A stretch of DNA of 64,000 nt from Aureimonas endophytica (lineage in GTDB: Bacteria; Pseudomonadota; Alphaproteobacteria; Rhizobiales; Rhizobiaceae), in contig NZ_BMIQ01000003.1 of the NCBI RefSeq assembly GCF_014642635.1, positions 63,255-127,254 of the forward strand, given 5' to 3'. The notes below the pieces were generated by a model. The model was given only the letters and a program-made list of their open reading frames with translations, ran no database searches and had not been told where the DNA came from. Positions 27,501-36,408 of the stretch are shown here, piece after piece (position 1 is the first letter of the stretch; each line of letters starts with the position of its first letter). The position numbers were made by a program, and so were the translations under genes.

Positions 27501-27985
27501 TTAGCGCTCGACCTCCACGCCGTAGCGGTCTACGAGCTCCACATCGCCTGCCTCGTAGTCTTGGAAATGGCTTGTAGGCATCCGGTAGGCGATCACGACG
27601 CCGTAGCCCGTCGCGCCCTTCTCTGCCTCGGTCAGTTCGACGTCGCCGTCATAGGCGTCGTAAAGGGCACATCGAGGCTCTGGATCGCGTCCTCCATCTC
27701 ACCGTTCCTGCGGATGCCCGCTTCGGCCACGATCGTGCCGTTGCAGAGCGTCAGCACCACGTTCGGTTCATCGGCGGTGCGGAAGATCTCGGTCTTCACG
27801 GCCTCGATCTGCTCGTCCGTCACCTCGTCAGCGATCAGCCATTCCGAACGCATCGACTTCACCGAGAGGTCGATGTCCACGCCGCTGTAACCGGACTGTA
27901 GGCCCATCCACTCCCTCAGCTCGGCGACCGAAGTGATCGGGCCCAACTCAACGTACTTCGTTCGCATATCCATCCTTCCTGGCAC
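27501..27985 (-). pseudogene. Small hypothetical gene with a frameshift
   Basis: A 117-residue frame (27985-27632; start may be the internal Met codon before RTKYVELGP) ends with the poor-looking tail FTTPMTATSN. In the next frame a coding-like tail begins at about 27690 (LYDAYDGDVELTEAEKGA... to DRYGVEVER) and ends with TAA at 27501-27503. A one-base indel near 27665-27690 would join them into a ~160-residue protein. No family is recognised. It is either a recent pseudogene or a base-call error. Confidence 0.55.
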
Positions 27986-28196
27986 CGTTTCCGAGCCGGA
28001 GCCCGGTCACGAAGATGGGTGTCGTCGTCCGCACCGCGGTGCAACTCCGCCCCCGACGCAAGCCCCGGGAGTCGTTGGTGGAATCGTTGACAGGACTGGT
28101 TGTCAGCAGCCGTTCAGAAAGTGGACCCGCTCCACTGGGAGGGTGCGGGCCCGCATGAGATCGAGTGGCCTTCGTCGAACCGCCGACAGGACTCCG

Positions 28197-29399
28197 TCAC
28201 ACGCGCGCCAAGGCCACCGCGATGCCTTGGCCGACCCCGATGCACATCGTGGCGAGGGCTCGGCGCTTGCCCGTGAGGGAGAGCTCCAGCGCGGCCGTGC
28301 CCGCGATGCGCGCGCCCGACATGCCGAGCGGGTGGCCAAGCGCGATGGCCCCGCCGTTCGGGTTCACGCGGGCGTCGTCGTCCGCGATGCCGAGGTCGCG
28401 CAGCGTCGCGAGGCCCTGGCTGGCGAACGCCTCGTTCAACTCGATCACGTCGAAGTCGGTCTGGGTGAGCCCCAGACGGGCCATCAGTTTCTTCGAGGCG
28501 GGGGCCGGCCCGAAGCCCATGATGCGGGGCGCAACGCCCGCCGTGGCACCTCCGAGGACGCGGGCGATCGGCGTCAGGCCGTGGCGGCGCGCGGCGTCCT
28601 CCGACGCCACGATCAGCGCCGCCGCGCCGTCGTTCACCCCGGACGCGTTACCCGCCGTCACCGTGCCGCCCTTGCGGAAGGGCGTCGGGAGCTTGGCCAG
28701 CGTCTCGATGGTCGTCGCGCGCGGATGCTCGTCGCGGTCGACGACGACGGGGTCGCCCTTGCGCTGCGGGATCGTCACGGGGACGATCTCGTGTCCGAGG
28801 CGGCCGTTGCCCTGTGCCGCGGCTGCCTTGTTCTGCGAGCGGACGGCGAAGGCGTCTTGGTCCTCGCGCGAGACGTGGAAGTCCTCGGCGACGTTCTCCC
28901 CGGTCTCCGGCATGGAATCGACGCCGTACTGGGCCTTCATCAGCGGGTTCACGAAGCGCCAGCCGATCGTGGTGTCGTGGATCTCGGCATGGCGGGAGAA
29001 GGCCGTTTCCGCCTTCGGCATGACGAAGGGCGCGCGGGACATGGACTCGACGCCGCCCGCGATCACCAGCTCAGCCTCGCTCGACTTGATGGCGCGCGCG
29101 GCCGTGATCACCGCGTCCATGCCTGAGCCGCAGAGGCGGTTCATCGTCGTGCCGGGGACGGTCTCGGGCAGGCCGGCCAGAAGCAGGCTCATGCGGGCCA
29201 CGTTGCGGTTGTCCTCGCCCGCTTGGTTGGCGCAGCCGTAGATCACCTCGTCCACAGCGCCGAAGTCCATAGACGCATGACGCTCCATCAACGCCTTGAG
29301 GGGCACGGCCCCGAGGTCGTCGGCCCGGACGGACGCGAGTGCCCCGCCGAAGCGACCGATGGGCGTGCGCAGGTAGGCGCAGATGAAGGCTTCGCTCAT
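28197..29399 (-). CDS. pcaF: 3-oxoadipyl-CoA thiolase
   Basis: 400 residues, the standard thiolase length. Catalytic motifs are present: NRLCGSGMDAV (active Cys ~90), NPNGGAIALGHPLGMSGAR (His ~357) and CIGVGQGIA (second Cys ~387). The N-terminus AFICAYLRTPIGRFGGALAS and the internal GRLGHEIVPV are characteristic of PcaF. It cleaves 3-oxoadipyl-CoA to acetyl-CoA and succinyl-CoA. It is the last gene of the aromatic-degradation run, 1 bp after pcaJ. Confidence 0.93.
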   Translation of the reverse strand: MSEAFICAYLRTPIGRFGGALASVRADDLGAVPLKALMERHASMDFGAVDEVIYGCANQAGEDNRNVARMSLLLAGLPETVPGTTMNRLCGSGMDAVITAARAIKSSEAELVIAGGVESMSRAPFVMPKAETAFSRHAEIHDTTIGWRFVNPLMKAQYGVDSMPETGENVAEDFHVSREDQDAFAVRSQNKAAAAQGNGRLGHEIVPVTIPQRKGDPVVVDRDEHPRATTIETLAKLPTPFRKGGTVTAGNASGVNDGAAALIVASEDAARRHGLTPIARVLGGATAGVAPRIMGFGPAPASKKLMARLGLTQTDFDVIELNEAFASQGLATLRDLGIADDDARVNPNGGAIALGHPLGMSGARIAGTAALELSLTGKRRALATMCIGVGQGIAVALARV

Positions 29400-29400
29400 T

Positions 29401-30072
29401 TCAAAGCTCCGGAACGAGAAGGTCGGCGACGGGGCCGGGTACGAGGAGCTCGGCGCCCGTTTGGGCTTGCAGGTCGTCGACCGACAGGGACGGCAGCTTC
29501 TCGAGCAGCACGAAGCGCCCGTTCTCGATGTCGATCACCGCGAGGCTCGTGTAGACACGGGTGACGCAGGCGACGCCCGTCAGCGGCAGCGAGCAGCGCT
29601 TCACGAGCTTGGGTTTGCCGTCCTTCGTCACGTGGTCGGTGATGACGGCGACGCGTTTGGCACCGTGGACGAGGTCCATCGCCCCGCCGACGGCCGGCAC
29701 GCCCCGCGGCCCGGTGGACCAGTTGGCGAGGTCCCCGGTCTCGGCGACCTCGTAGGCGCCGAGGATCGCGACGTCGAGATGCCCGCCGCGCACCATGGCG
29801 AACGAGTCCGCGTGGTGGAAGAAGGCGGTGCCGGGCTTCAGGGTCACGGCCTTCTTGCCGGCGTTGATGAGGTCCCAGTCCTCCTCGCCCGCCTTCGGCG
29901 CCTCGCCGAAGCCGAGGATGCCGTTCTCCGTGTGGAAGATGGCCTCGCGCCCCGGGGGCTGGAACTTCGCCACCATCTCCGGGAAGCCGATGCCGAGGTT
30001 CACATAGGCACCGTCGGCGATGTCCTGGGCGGCGCGCCAGGCGATCTGGGTGGAGGAAAGCTTGGAGCTCAT
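29401..30072 (-). CDS. pcaJ: 3-oxoadipate CoA-transferase subunit B
   Basis: 223 residues with the CoA-transferase family I beta signature: VNLGIGFPEMVA, then the catalytic-glutamate motif HTENGILGFG, and later GGHLDVAILGAYEVAETGDLANW. It activates 3-oxoadipate with CoA from succinyl-CoA. It overlaps pcaI by 4 bp, giving equimolar subunits. Confidence 0.92.
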   Translation of the reverse strand: MSSKLSSTQIAWRAAQDIADGAYVNLGIGFPEMVAKFQPPGREAIFHTENGILGFGEAPKAGEEDWDLINAGKKAVTLKPGTAFFHHADSFAMVRGGHLDVAILGAYEVAETGDLANWSTGPRGVPAVGGAMDLVHGAKRVAVITDHVTKDGKPKLVKRCSLPLTGVACVTRVYTSLAVIDIENGRFVLLEKLPSLSVDDLQAQTGAELLVPGPVADLLVPEL

Positions 30073-30803
30073 GCGGCCCTCGGAGGGTAGACGGCGTTGG
30101 CGCGGTTGAGGTCTTCCTCCTGCGCGGGATCGGCGACGGCGACGACCCCCTGCACGAAGATGCCGGGCGTCACGACCGCTTCGGGATCAATGGTCCCCGG
30201 CTCGACGATCTCGGTGACCTGCGCGACCGTCACCGCGGCGGCGGTCGCCATCAGGGGGTTGAAGTTGCGCGCCGCCTTGTTGAAGACGAGGTTGCCGAGG
30301 CGGTCGCCCTTGTAGGCCTTGATCAGCGCGACGTCGGCCTTCAGCCAGTTCTCGCGGACGTACGGCCGTCCGTCGAACTCCTCGACCGGCTTCCCCTCGG
30401 CCAGGTCCGTGCCGTAGCTCGTCGGCGTGTAGAAGGCGGGGATGCCCGCCCCGCCGGCCCGAATGCGCTCGGCGAGCGTGCCCTGCGGCACCAGCTCCAG
30501 CTCGATCTCACCGGCGAGATACCGCTCGGTGAAGACCTTCGGGTCGGCCGAGCGCGGGAAGGAGCAGATGAGCTTGGCGACCATGCCCTGCTCAATCAGC
30601 GCGGCGAGGCCCACATGGCCGTTGCCGGCGTTGTTGTTGACCACGGTGAGGTTCTTCGGCGCGCCCGTCGCCACGAAGCGGTCGATCAGCGCGTGGATCA
30701 GCTCGATCGGCGCGCCCGAGCCGCCGAAGCCACCGATCATCACGGTCATGCCGTCCTCGACGACCGCCACCGCGGTCGGCAGGTCCGAAACTGTCTTGTC
30801 CAT
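30069..30803 (-). CDS. pcaI: 3-oxoadipate CoA-transferase subunit A
   Basis: 244 residues. GMTVMIGGFGGSGAPIELI and NNNAGNGHVGLAALIEQGMV are hallmarks of the CoA-transferase alpha subunit, followed by ELVPQGTLAERIRAGGAGIPAFYTPT. It functions with PcaJ. It starts 13 bp after the dioxygenase stop, so it is in the same transcript. Confidence 0.93.
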   Translation of the reverse strand: MDKTVSDLPTAVAVVEDGMTVMIGGFGGSGAPIELIHALIDRFVATGAPKNLTVVNNNAGNGHVGLAALIEQGMVAKLICSFPRSADPKVFTERYLAGEIELELVPQGTLAERIRAGGAGIPAFYTPTSYGTDLAEGKPVEEFDGRPYVRENWLKADVALIKAYKGDRLGNLVFNKAARNFNPLMATAAAVTVAQVTEIVEPGTIDPEAVVTPGIFVQGVVAVADPAQEEDLNRANAVYPPRAA

Positions 30804-30816
30804 CGGCTTCGTCTTC

Positions 30817-31707
30817 CTATCGCAGATTGGCGTCCGGCGCGGGCAAGCGTTCCGAGCCTTCTGGCCCGGTGTCGGGCACGAGCACGAAGTCGAAGGGCGA
30901 GCGCCAGTTCGTGTCCCCGTCCTCGACGCGCTCGAAGGGAGCCACCAGGGACCGCTTCACGCCGAACACCGTGTCGGAGTCGAGGTACTCGTCGTCCCCG
31001 ACGAACGTGTGGGTGACGACCTTCTGGAAGCCGGGCGCCGTCACGAGGTAGTGCATGTGCGCGGGGCGGTAGGGGTGGCGGCCGAGCTGGCCGAGCATCT
31101 TGCCGACCGGCCCATCGTCCGGGATCGGGTAGGAGACCGGCTTGATCCCGACGAAGCTGTAGCGGCCGTCGGCTCCGGTGACGAAGATGCCGCGGTTGTT
31201 CCACTTCGGCTGGATGTCGGGCTGCTGCACGTCGTAGTAGCCCTCCGCGTTGTCGGACCAGACATCGACCCGGGCGCCCTCGACCGGGTTGCCCTGGAGG
31301 TCCACCACACGGCCCTCGAAGAGGCAGCTCTCCCCCTTGCCGTCGAGCGAGATGTTGGCGCCCATCTCACGCACTGGCGCGTCGGCCACGTGGAAGGGAC
31401 CGAACACCGTGTTCTCCGTCGCCCCCTCGGGGCGGCGGTGGTTGATGGCGTCGACCAGCATGGAGAACCCAAGCGTGTCGCTGAGGAGGATGAACTCCTG
31501 CCGCTCGCCCGAGCACATCTTGCCCGTCGTCGTGAGGAAGTCGATGCCGACCTCCCACTCCTCCTGCGTGAGCTGCGTCTCCTTCGCGAAGGCGTGGAGG
31601 TGCTTGACCAGCGAGGCCATGATCTCGGCGAGGCGCGGGTTCGCGTCCGGCGTCATGCGGGCATTCACCGCATCTACGGAGCCTTCCTCGGTGAAGTAGG
31701 GGGTCAT
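30817..31707 (-). CDS. Intradiol ring-cleavage dioxygenase, probably hydroxyquinol 1,2-dioxygenase
   Basis: 296 residues. An N-terminal dimerisation/helical segment precedes the catalytic beta-sandwich. The four Fe(III) ligands can be placed: a Tyr in NAEGYYDVQ (157/158), Tyr193 in VSYPIPDDGP, and His217 and His219 in RPAHMHYLV. The flanking maleylacetate reductase argues for hydroxyquinol (1,2,4-trihydroxybenzene) over catechol, because cleavage of hydroxyquinol yields maleylacetate. The GGGAGAGAACGAG preceding ATG 31707 supports this start. No ring-hydroxylating monooxygenase is nearby, so hydroxyquinol must come from elsewhere. Confidence 0.85.
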   Translation of the reverse strand: MTPYFTEEGSVDAVNARMTPDANPRLAEIMASLVKHLHAFAKETQLTQEEWEVGIDFLTTTGKMCSGERQEFILLSDTLGFSMLVDAINHRRPEGATENTVFGPFHVADAPVREMGANISLDGKGESCLFEGRVVDLQGNPVEGARVDVWSDNAEGYYDVQQPDIQPKWNNRGIFVTGADGRYSFVGIKPVSYPIPDDGPVGKMLGQLGRHPYRPAHMHYLVTAPGFQKVVTHTFVGDDEYLDSDTVFGVKRSLVAPFERVEDGDTNWRSPFDFVLVPDTGPEGSERLPAPDANLR

Positions 31708-31754
31708 CTCGTTCTCTCCCTCTCGGCGTCGGGCCATGTCTTCAGCGAGCGGCG

Positions 31755-31779
31755 GGGGCGACGGTCGGGTGCCGTCCCC
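31755..31779 (-). terminator. Imperfect hairpin between maleylacetate reductase and dioxygenase genes
   Basis: GGGG-CG-ACGG pairs with CCGT-CCCC around a 7-nt loop, with a 2-nt bulge. It sits in the 116-bp gap, the largest within the twelve-gene run, and could attenuate or partly terminate transcription. Weak evidence. Confidence 0.25.
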
Positions 31780-31823
31780 GGCGCTCACGATCGGTCAAGG
31801 CCGAACGCTAAGGATCTTGGGTG

Positions 31824-32885
31824 TCAGGGCTGGGGCTGGGCGCCCTCCCAGGCGCGTTGCAGGAGGGCTCGCAGCGGCGCCGCCTCGATCGGGCGCGGGT
31901 TCCAGTACGGGTTCGACAACGCGATCTCGCACGCCCTGTCGAGATCGGACTCCTTCAAGCCGAGGTCGCGCAGCGCCGTCGGCATCCCGAGGTCGGACGC
32001 CATGCGGTGAAGGCCGACCGGCGCGTCGGAGGCGCCGATCGCCCGCGCGATCCTGTCCATGGCCTCGGGCGTCGCCGGGCTGTTGTAGGCCAAGGCATGC
32101 GGCAGCACGACCGTGTGCGTCTCGGCGTGCGGCAGGTTGAAGCTGCCGCCGAGCGTGTGGCAGAGCTTGTGGTGCAGGGACATGCCGACATGCCCGAGCA
32201 CCGTCCCGCAGAGCCATGCGCCGTAGAGGCAGAGCGACCGGGCTTGCCTGTCGTCGGACGCCTCAGCGATCCGGGGCATTCCTTCCGCGAGGGCGCGGAT
32301 GCCCTCCTCGGCCATCAGGGACATCACCGGGTTGCCGTCCCGGGCGTAGAGTCCCTCGGCGGCATGGGCGATGGCGTTCATGCCGCTGACGAGCGACATC
32401 CCCAACGGCAGGGACATCGTCAGATCCGGGTCGTAGATGACCGACCGCGGCAGGACGCGCGCGTCCTTGCCCGTCTTCTTGAGGCCACCCTCCGTGATGC
32501 CGTAGATCGGCGTCATCTCGGAGCCGGCGTAGGTAGTCGGGATCGCCACGATCGGGATGGTCGCCTCGAGGGCGATCGCCTTGCCGAGGCCAATCGTGGA
32601 CCCGCCGCCCACGGCGACCGCGCAGTCCGCTCCGAGCTCGGCCGCCAGCTCCCGTGCCTTGCGCGCGCTCTCGATCGGCACGTGCATCTCGGCGCCGTCG
32701 TGGATCCCCGCGAGACGCGAGCCGAGCAGGTCCGCCACCATCTCGGCCTGCGCCCGCTGCGGCGGCGTGCAGAGGACGAGAGCCCGGCTCGACCCTACGG
32801 CCTCGACCTCGTCGCGGACGGAAGCGACCTTTCCCGACCCGAAGACCACCCGGGAGGGATGCGCCGTGTAGAGGAAGTCCTTCAT
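31824..32885 (-). CDS. Maleylacetate reductase
   Basis: 353 residues, an iron-containing-alcohol-dehydrogenase-fold enzyme. GGGSTIGLGKAIAL binds the nucleotide. AIPTTYAGSEMTPIYGIT and the MSLHHKLCHTLGG and LPHAETHTVVLPH motifs are typical of maleylacetate reductases; this branch lacks the usual metal-binding site. It reduces maleylacetate to 3-oxoadipate with NAD(P)H, linking the dioxygenase to PcaIJ. It starts 22 bp after the Dabb gene. Confidence 0.92.
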   Translation of the reverse strand: MKDFLYTAHPSRVVFGSGKVASVRDEVEAVGSSRALVLCTPPQRAQAEMVADLLGSRLAGIHDGAEMHVPIESARKARELAAELGADCAVAVGGGSTIGLGKAIALEATIPIVAIPTTYAGSEMTPIYGITEGGLKKTGKDARVLPRSVIYDPDLTMSLPLGMSLVSGMNAIAHAAEGLYARDGNPVMSLMAEEGIRALAEGMPRIAEASDDRQARSLCLYGAWLCGTVLGHVGMSLHHKLCHTLGGSFNLPHAETHTVVLPHALAYNSPATPEAMDRIARAIGASDAPVGLHRMASDLGMPTALRDLGLKESDLDRACEIALSNPYWNPRPIEAAPLRALLQRAWEGAQPQP

Positions 32886-32907
32886 GGCATCGATCCTGGA
32901 AACGGGG

Positions 32908-33237
32908 TCAGGCGGCGGCGCTGGCCGCGGCGTTGCCGGCGACCGCGTAGTCGACCTGGTAGCGCGCGATCCGCATCTGCCCCAGCTCGCCCTTCACCCG
33001 CAGGTGGGCGGGGTGGGTCGCGTAGGCGTCCAGGGCCTCCTGGCTCTCGAACTCGGTGTAGAGGACGACGTCGCAGGCGTAGTCAACGCGGCTGTGGTCG
33101 AGGCCGACCTCGAGGTGGAGGAGGCCGGGCACCTCGTCGCGCAGCGCCTCGAAGCGGCTCCGCAGGAACTCCGCGGCCTCGGAGCGGGCCTCCTGCGTCT
33201 CGCCCGCCATGTTCCACATCACGATATGCTTGATCAT
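32908..33237 (-). CDS. Dabb (stress-responsive A/B barrel) domain protein
   Basis: 109 residues. MIKHIVMWNMAGETQ is the diagnostic Dabb N-terminus, followed by FEALRDEVPGLLHLEVGLD and a terminal DYAV strand. Dabb proteins are small dimeric alpha+beta barrels. Most are uncharacterised, but the plant member olivetolic acid cyclase catalyses an aldol/aromatisation step. Here it lies between Gfo/Idh dehydrogenase genes and maleylacetate reductase, so a role in ring chemistry is possible but is inference only. Confidence 0.85.
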   Translation of the reverse strand: MIKHIVMWNMAGETQEARSEAAEFLRSRFEALRDEVPGLLHLEVGLDHSRVDYACDVVLYTEFESQEALDAYATHPAHLRVKGELGQMRIARYQVDYAVAGNAAASAAA

Positions 33238-33298
33238 AGTTCCACTCCCATGAGGGGCAGGATGTTGCAGCTCGGACGGCGGGCCCGATCCGACGTGG

Positions 33299-34384
33299 TC
33301 AGAGCTGGGCCTCGGCGCCGTTCTGCGAGGACGACTGGAAGAGCGCCTCGAGGATGCGGTTGATGTTGTGGGCCTGGCTCGCCGGGACGTTCGAGGGGGC
33401 ACCCATCCGCAGGGAATGCGCGAAGGCGTTGGCCTCTCGGTCGAAGTAGACGGGGTTCCCGATCTCGGCGATCTCGGGCGAGTAGACCGTCTTCCGGACC
33501 GCCCAGATCTCGGGGAAGCTGGTCTCGTTCCACTCGGTCCAGCCCTCGGGAAGCCCGGCCTTGCCCGTGCTGTAAAGCTTGTAGGACGCCGGAAGCGGAC
33601 GGGAGTGCATGACGCCCTCCGTGCCGTATGCCGTGATGTCCCAGCTCTCCGTCCACGGCAGAGGGTCCCACGACATGAAGTCGACCGTGATGATCTTGTC
33701 GGGATAGTTCAGGATCGCCCCGACCGCGTCCTCGCGGGCGTTCGGCGTCATCACCCCGTCGAACTTGGTGATGCGGGCGTTCACCGACGTCGGCATCCCG
33801 AAATGCAGGAGCAGGCGGTCCATGGTGTGGCAGCCGATCACGTAGAAGGCGCCGCCGATGTCGCCTGGCTGGCGCATGTGGTCGGTGTCCGCCTCGTGGT
33901 GCGAGCAGCCCGCGTGGGCGCGGACCTGGAGCACCTTGCCGAGCTGGCCCGCCTTCAGGACCTCCTGCATCCGGTCCACCGACGGCGCGTAGCGCCAGCA
34001 GTAGCCGACCTGGAAGAGTCGGCCCGTCCTCTCGACGGCCTCGACCAGACGCACCGTGTCGACCGATCCGCGGCCGGCGGGCTTCTCGCACAGGACGGCC
34101 TTGCCGGCCTCCATCGCCTCTATGGCCCAGTCGGCCATGAGGTAGCTCTTCGGGTGGATGAGGACCGCGTGAACGTCCGGGTCGGAGAGGATCTCCTCCT
34201 TGGTGCGCTTGGCGATGCCCATGGCGTCGACGAACGGGTCGAGGAGCGGGCTGTTGTCGAAGGCGCCGAGCACCTTCGCGTTCGGCATCCGCTGGAACGC
34301 CTTCACGCGTCCCGAGGTGTGGGGATGCGTGATGCCGAGGCAGGCGATCCCGAGCGGGGCGTCGTTTCCGATGGCGTAGGTCAT
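33299..34384 (-). CDS. Gfo/Idh/MocA-family oxidoreductase (distal copy)
   Basis: 361 residues. An N-terminal NAD(P)-binding half contains GIACLGITHPHTSGRVKAF (a HPHT variant of the usual glycine loop) and the conserved CEKPAG motif (EAGKAVLCEKPAGR). A C-terminal alpha/beta substrate domain has GGAFYVIGCHTMDRLL carrying the typical Asp/His pair. The family oxidises or reduces sugar or cyclitol carbons. GGAGGAAG lies well placed before ATG 34384, so the frame's upstream extension is not used. It follows iolG by 29 bp. The substrate cannot be stated. Confidence 0.85.
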   Translation of the reverse strand: MTYAIGNDAPLGIACLGITHPHTSGRVKAFQRMPNAKVLGAFDNSPLLDPFVDAMGIAKRTKEEILSDPDVHAVLIHPKSYLMADWAIEAMEAGKAVLCEKPAGRGSVDTVRLVEAVERTGRLFQVGYCWRYAPSVDRMQEVLKAGQLGKVLQVRAHAGCSHHEADTDHMRQPGDIGGAFYVIGCHTMDRLLLHFGMPTSVNARITKFDGVMTPNAREDAVGAILNYPDKIITVDFMSWDPLPWTESWDITAYGTEGVMHSRPLPASYKLYSTGKAGLPEGWTEWNETSFPEIWAVRKTVYSPEIAEIGNPVYFDREANAFAHSLRMGAPSNVPASQAHNINRILEALFQSSSQNGAEAQL

Positions 34385-34413
34385 GACGGTCTTCCTCCCA
34401 TTCTGCTTGTCGT

Positions 34414-35409
34414 TCACACAGTGACGGCGCGACCCGTGCGGACGGACTCCACCGCGCACTCCGCCAGGCGCAGCGCCAGGACGCCGTCGCGCACGGTGGT
34501 CGGCATCGGCTTGCCGTCTGCGATCGCGTCGACGAACGCGTTCATCTCCGCCCGGTAGGCCTGCGCGTAACGCTCCAGGAAGAAGTTCAGGAGCGGCTCC
34601 TGCGCGTCGGTCATCTCCGCCGTCGTCAGGCGCATCGTTGTCGGGCGAAGGTTGTCGTGCGTCAGCAGGCCGGTCGAGCCCAGCACCTCGACGCGCTGGT
34701 CGTAGCCGTAGACCGCCTCGCGGCAGTTGTTGATGACCGCCTGCTTGCCGCTCGCGGTCTGCAACGTGACCATGACGGTGTCGTAGTCGTCGTACTGCTC
34801 GAGCAGGGGCGCATCGACCAGGCGCGAGCCGATCGCGCTGACGAGGACGGGCTCCTCGCCCAGCAGCCAGCGGGCCATGTCGAGGTCGTGGATCGTCATG
34901 TCCCGGAAGATGCCGCCCGAGGACTTCACGTAGGCGGCCGGCGGCATCCCCGGGTCACGGCTGGAGATGACGACTTGGCGGACCTCGCCGATGCGCCCGG
35001 CGTCGATCGAGCGGCGGATCTCGGCGAAGGTCGTGTCGAAGCGACGGTTGAAGGCGAGCATCACCTTGCCGCCCAGTCGCTCGACGTTCGCCGCGGCCTT
35101 CTCGCTCTCGGCAATGTCGAGGTCGATCGGCTTCTCGCAAAGGACCGCCTTGCCGAGCTCGACCGCCCTCGTCATCAGGCCGACGTGCGTGTCGGTCGGG
35201 GTACCGATGACCACGGCGTCGACGTCGGGGCGGGCGATCGCCTCCATGGCGTCGGTCATCGCGTCGGCTCCGTGCGCCTCCGCGACGGTGCGAACCGCGT
35301 CCCCGAATGGATCCGCGACCGCGACCAGCTTCGCCTTGGGGTTGGCCGCGACGCTCGCCGCATGGATCTTGCCGATGCGGCCTGCGCCGAGAACTGCGAT
35401 TCTGACCAT
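34414..35409 (-). CDS. iolG: Inositol 2-dehydrogenase-like Gfo/Idh/MocA oxidoreductase
   Basis: 331 residues, the usual IolG/IdhA length. VRIAVLGAGRIGKIHAASVA gives the Rossmann GxGxxG motif. TPTDTH, LCEKPIDLD, NRRFDTTFAEI, SRDPGMPP and GGIFRDMTIHDLDMARWLLG are shared with rhizobial myo-inositol 2-dehydrogenases. It would oxidise an inositol or related hydroxyl with NAD+. The classical partners iolE, iolD, iolB and iolC are not in this window, so the product may follow another route. Confidence 0.75.
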   Translation of the reverse strand: MVRIAVLGAGRIGKIHAASVAANPKAKLVAVADPFGDAVRTVAEAHGADAMTDAMEAIARPDVDAVVIGTPTDTHVGLMTRAVELGKAVLCEKPIDLDIAESEKAAANVERLGGKVMLAFNRRFDTTFAEIRRSIDAGRIGEVRQVVISSRDPGMPPAAYVKSSGGIFRDMTIHDLDMARWLLGEEPVLVSAIGSRLVDAPLLEQYDDYDTVMVTLQTASGKQAVINNCREAVYGYDQRVEVLGSTGLLTHDNLRPTTMRLTTAEMTDAQEPLLNFFLERYAQAYRAEMNAFVDAIADGKPMPTTVRDGVLALRLAECAVESVRTGRAVTV

Positions 35410-35461
35410 TTTGGATTCCCTGGTGTTCGGCAACGGAGCCGGCAGGCTCCGAAAGGTGTCG

Positions 35462-36340
35462 TCAGTCGACGGGCAGCGTCACGGACTGGAACTGGCGCAT
35501 GGTGGTGTCGAAGGCCTTCTGCGCGGCCATCTCCAGCGGCAGGTAGCGGTGGTAGGCCGAGATGACCTCGATGCCCCAGTACCCGCGGTAGCCCACGTCC
35601 AGGATCGCCTGGACCTGCGACGCGATGTCGATCGAGCCCTCGCCGCAGAGGCGGCGGTAGTGGGTGGAGTCGTTGAACAGGTCACCAATGACCTCGGGAC
35701 CCGCGTCGTCGAGCTCCACGGCCTTCAGGAGGTCCCGGGGCATCTGGCGGATGTCGTCGGCGGTCATCCCGCCGCGCTCGATGTGCCACGTGTCGACGAG
35801 CAGGCCGCCGTTCGTGGTGCCGAGCCCGTCGAACAGGGCTACGCCGCGCTTGATGTTGTTAATGCTCGCGAAGGGCAGGAACTCGATGACGATGTCGATG
35901 TTCAGCGGCGCGGCCCGCTCGCAGATCTTGGTGAGGGCGGCCCGCATGGCCGGAATATCGGGCTCGCCCTCCTCGAACACGCCGCCGCCGAGCTTGATCT
36001 TCTCGACGCCGAGTTCGGCGCCGATTTCCAGCTTCCGGTCGAACATGGCGTCGGATGCCACGCGCCGCGCGTCGGCGAGGTGCCAGTCCACCAGGAACTC
36101 GAGTTCGACGTGGCGGATGCCGTTGTCGGAGAAGATGCGCTTCACGGTCGGAAGGCCGTACGTCTCGATCGCGGCGTTCATGTCGTCGAGGACGAAGCCC
36201 ATGCCCCGCCAGCCGATGCGCCCGCAGACCTCGGCACGCTCCTGGAGGGAGAAGGGGCTGACCTCGGTCGGGGAGCCGGGCCACACCGGCCCGGCGACCG
36301 TCCAGTAGCTTGCGCAAAGGTCGATGTCGTCGATCTTCAT
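35462..36340 (-). CDS. Sugar phosphate isomerase/epimerase (xylose-isomerase-like TIM barrel)
   Basis: 292 residues of the AP endonuclease family 2 TIM-barrel fold. Likely metal-binding acidic and His residues occur in VIEFLPFASI, LLVDTWHIERGG and the WGIEVIS strand near the C-terminus. The family includes IolE/IolI-like inosose dehydratases and isomerases, keto-sugar epimerases and C-deglycosylating enzymes. It lies between permease and iolG, so it probably acts on the oxidised substrate. The exact reaction is unknown. Confidence 0.8.
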   Translation of the reverse strand: MKIDDIDLCASYWTVAGPVWPGSPTEVSPFSLQERAEVCGRIGWRGMGFVLDDMNAAIETYGLPTVKRIFSDNGIRHVELEFLVDWHLADARRVASDAMFDRKLEIGAELGVEKIKLGGGVFEEGEPDIPAMRAALTKICERAAPLNIDIVIEFLPFASINNIKRGVALFDGLGTTNGGLLVDTWHIERGGMTADDIRQMPRDLLKAVELDDAGPEVIGDLFNDSTHYRRLCGEGSIDIASQVQAILDVGYRGYWGIEVISAYHRYLPLEMAAQKAFDTTMRQFQSVTLPVD

Positions 36341-36408
36341 GTCGGTTGCCCTTGTCGTGTCGCTTGTCCCGCGTCCCCGACGTGGCAACGCCCGGGACGC
36401 CAGGGGTA

